Positions 61,534 to 64,000 of a DNA stretch of 64,000 nt are shown one piece after another. Within the stretch, counting starts at the first letter, position 1. Every line of letters begins with the position of its first letter. Below the pieces are notes generated by a model. That model saw only the letters and a program-made list of their open reading frames with translations. It was not told where the DNA came from and ran no database searches. The stretch covers positions 558,001-622,000 of the forward strand of contig CAWGMT010000011.1 in the NCBI GenBank assembly GCA_963823675.1, given 5' to 3'. The DNA comes from CAWGMT01 sp963823675. Lineage in GTDB: Bacteria > Planctomycetota > Planctomycetia > Isosphaerales > Isosphaeraceae. The position numbers were made by a program, and so were the translations under genes.

Positions 61534-63779
61534 ATGCAGGAACTTCTCAATTCCGCAATGGCCATGCACGAGTCGGGTCGGCTCCACGACGCCGCATCCC
61601 TGTACGAGAAGGTACTGGCAGAGGACGAGACGAACGTCTCGGCCCTCCATTCGCTCGGGGTGCTGCGCCATCAACAGGCCAACGATCTCCGCGCGGTCGA
61701 GCTGATCAATCGGGCCCTCGCTTTGCAACCGAACATGCCGGTGTGGCACGCCAATCTGGCCGAGGCCTATCGCGGGCTCGGGCAGCTCGGACGGGCGGTC
61801 GGCTCTTGTCGGTTGGCGCTCAAGCTCTGGCCGAATTGTGTCGAGGCACTATGCAACCTGGGGCTATCGTTGCAGCTCATGGGACAGTACGAGGAAGCCG
61901 TTGCGCAATTCCGGCGGGCCCTCGAGCTGCGGGACGATATCGCGGCGGTCCATAACAATCTCGGCATTGCGTTGCGAGAACTGGGCCAGCTCGACGAAGC
62001 CCTCGAGCACTTTCGCCGCGCTGCCGCGCTCGCCCCAGGATTCGCCCCTGCTCTGACCAATCTCGGCCAGGCGCTCGTAGACCGAGGCCGGGCGGAGGAG
62101 GCGCTGCCGCATTGTCAGGAGGCGGCGCGACTCCAACCCGACCTGGCGGTCGTGCATTGTAATCTGGGAAACGCGCAGTGCGCACACTCGACCGGAACAG
62201 CGAAGCCCGAGGCTCGTACCTTGAAGCCTTGCGTTTGGACCCGGACCTGGCCCTGCCACACGCCCGCCTCGGGTTGACTCTGCTCCGCGAGGACCGGCCT
62301 TACGAAGCGCTACCCTGGCTCTTGCAGTCTGTTGAGCTCGAGCCGAACAACGCCGATTTTCACGAACGGCTGGGCGATCTGTACGCCCTTTTGGAGGAGC
62401 CGGCAGAGGGGGCTCGCTGCTTCGAGCGGGCACTTGCGCTCGCAACGGACGCTCGTCCATCCCTCCACTTGTCCCTGGGGCAGGCACTGATGGACGAGGG
62501 GCGGCTGGCGGAGGCGGGAGAGCAGTACCGCATCGCGTTGCAGCTCGCGCCCGAGTCGGCCCAGGTCCGGGTGAATCTAGGCGGGCTTCATGAAGCACGG
62601 GGTGAGATGGCGGAGGCGGAGGCCGCATTTCGAGCGGCGCTGCGCGTCCAGCCAGGGGCTCCCGTGGCCCACGCCCAACTGGCGACCCTCCTGCGCGGCA
62701 GGCTGCCGGCCGAAGACGTTGCCGCTCTGGAAGAGCGACTGAATGACGCCGTGCTGGGCAAGCGGCCGCGTGCACGCCTCCTCTTCGGACTGGCTCACGT
62801 ACTTGATGCACGAGGTGAGTACGATCGTGCGGCGGGGTGCATGCGCGAGGCCAACGCCTTGTCCCTCGAACTGGCGCGAGGTTGGCGCTCGTGGGACCCG
62901 ATTGCGGAGGAGCAGTTTGTCGGGCGACTCATCGATGCTTACGGCGCCGAGTTCTTCGCCCGGACGACGGGTTTCGGTCTGGACTCGCGCCGGCCGGTCT
63001 TCGTCTTCGGTCTGCCTCGCTCGGGGACGACGCTTATCGAACAGATCCTGTCCAGCCACTCGCTCGTCCACGGCGCCGGCGAACTGCGCCTGGCCCAACG
63101 GTCCTTTCAAGCCCTACCGGTCGTGATGAGCCGTCCGGAGCCGCCGGTGGAATGCGTCGCCCGTCTCGATGCGGAGTCGACCCGCCGTCTGGCCGAGCAG
63201 CATCTTGGCTGGCTGTCAGCCCTGGACGGCGAGGGCGCCGCGCGGATAGTGGATAAAATGCCAAACAACTACCATCAGCTCGGTCTGCTTGCCACGCTCT
63301 TTCCCCGCGCCACGTTCATCCACTGCCGCCGCGACCTGCGGGATGTGGCTGTCTCATGCTGGGCGACCGATTTTCGGATGATCCGGTGGGCCAACGACGC
63401 CGGTCACATCGCTGCGGAATTCGGGCAGCACCGGCGGCTCTTGGATCACTGGACATCCGTGTTGCCCGCGACGATCCACGAAGTGGATTACGAGGAAACC
63501 GTGGCTGAACTCGAGGGTGTCGCGCGCCGACTCATCGCCGCCTGCGGGCTGGAATGGGAACCGGCATGCGTGGAGTTCCACCTGAACAAAAGGCCGGTCC
63601 GCACCGCGAGTGTCACGCAAGTTCGCCAGCCAATCTATCGGCGCTCCGTCGGCCGCTGGAGGAACTATCAGACGGCGCTCGCCGATCTCATTGCCAAGTT
63701 GCCGCTCGACGGAACACCTGCCGCGCGCGATGAGATCGGCACAACCACGGTCGAGGATCTAGCCACGGCGATGGTCTGA
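61534..63779 (+). CDS. TPR-sulfotransferase (one frameshift)
   Basis: A protein of about 748 residues after correcting one frameshift near 62185 (NLGNAQCAH... should read on as RTLDRNSEARGSYLEALRLD). The first 400 residues hold about ten TPR units (MQELLNSAMAMHESGRLHDA, HNNLGIALRELGQLDEALEH, ESAQVRVNLGGLHEARGEMA). The last 270 form a sulfotransferase domain, with the PAPS 5'-phosphosulfate loop FVFGLPRSGTTLIEQILSSH, a possible catalytic region HGAGELRLAQRSFQ and the 3'-phosphate site FIHCRRDLRDVAVSCWATDF. The family transfers sulfate from PAPS to protein tyrosines, glycans or lipids. It sits 92 bp after the DUF1559 gene on the same strand. Both halves are otherwise intact. Confidence 0.88.
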
Positions 63780-64000
63780 CCGGGCGCGGCAGAATCGTGG
63801 CTTGCTGGGAAACCGCGCCGGGAGCCGGCGTCGCCCTCTCGGACCACTCCGGCGATGGGTACGTCCGTCGACTCCAAAAGGCCCGCTGCTGCCGAGGCAG
63901 GCCAGGGCATACATCGCGCTCATTGCGGCGGGCAACACCGTGCATATTGGCGTTGAAGCGCACTCCAAGCCAAGAGAGAACCGACGAAATTGAGTGTGCC

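Overview
The window reads as part of a planctomycete chromosome, probably from the Isosphaeraceae/Gemmataceae side of the phylum. The evidence is: three DUF1559 proteins (two with the prepilin-like TLIELLVVIAII type start), very long extracellular proteins with an N-terminal RRLDLEGLENRLLLA-type sorting motif, ECF sigma factors fused to membrane and envelope domains, DUF1573 proteins, high G+C, and several inverted-repeat intergenic element families. No rRNA, tRNA or CRISPR array was seen.

Layout. 1-5.9 kb (mostly minus strand): a REC-domain scrap at the edge, an exported TPR-CHAT protease-like gene broken by a frameshift, the tail of a second CHAT gene, and small hypotheticals. 6-7 kb: an AbiE-type antitoxin with a well-formed promoter and a truncated toxin. 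7.1-16.9 kb: an envelope-anchored hypothetical, pyruvate kinase, a secreted hypothetical, a WYL fragment, a GGDEF protein with a degenerate active site, a lipoprotein, a DUF1559 protein and a DUF2071 protein. 17.4-31.4 kb: one roughly 14-kb gene, now in several frames, for a giant surface protein of beta-propeller repeats, six P-domain-like units, nine Ig-like units and a fibronectin-III-like unit. 31.8-38.6 kb: a minus-strand heavy-metal RND efflux cluster (CusA/CzcA, CusB/CzcB, a His-rich protein and a coiled-coil secreted protein). 38.8-43.2 kb: a hydrolase and two nearly identical IS4-family elements, one in each arm of a REP-like hairpin. 43.2-45.5 kb: an NfnAB/SudAB-type flavoprotein pair. 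46-53 kb: a histidine kinase and three tandem ECF sigma factors, each with a transmembrane segment and an export-system-like extracytoplasmic domain, each preceded by the same 20-bp motif. 53-56 kb: a TPR lipoprotein, a membrane DUF1559 variant and a membrane protein. 56.2-57.3 kb: a scar of dead mobile genes (RAYT and integrase remnants, degenerate repeats). 57.5-63.8 kb: two DUF1573 proteins, an 8-Cys secreted peptide, a membrane-anchored protein, a DUF1559 protein and a TPR-sulfotransferase, all on the plus strand.

A caution for every user of this annotation: at least a dozen otherwise well-formed genes are split by 1- or 2-nt shifts, mostly in G/C runs or GC dinucleotide runs. This is more than expected from biology and suggests uncorrected indel error in the assembly. 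Split genes are annotated as single genes where the join is clear, with the break position given.
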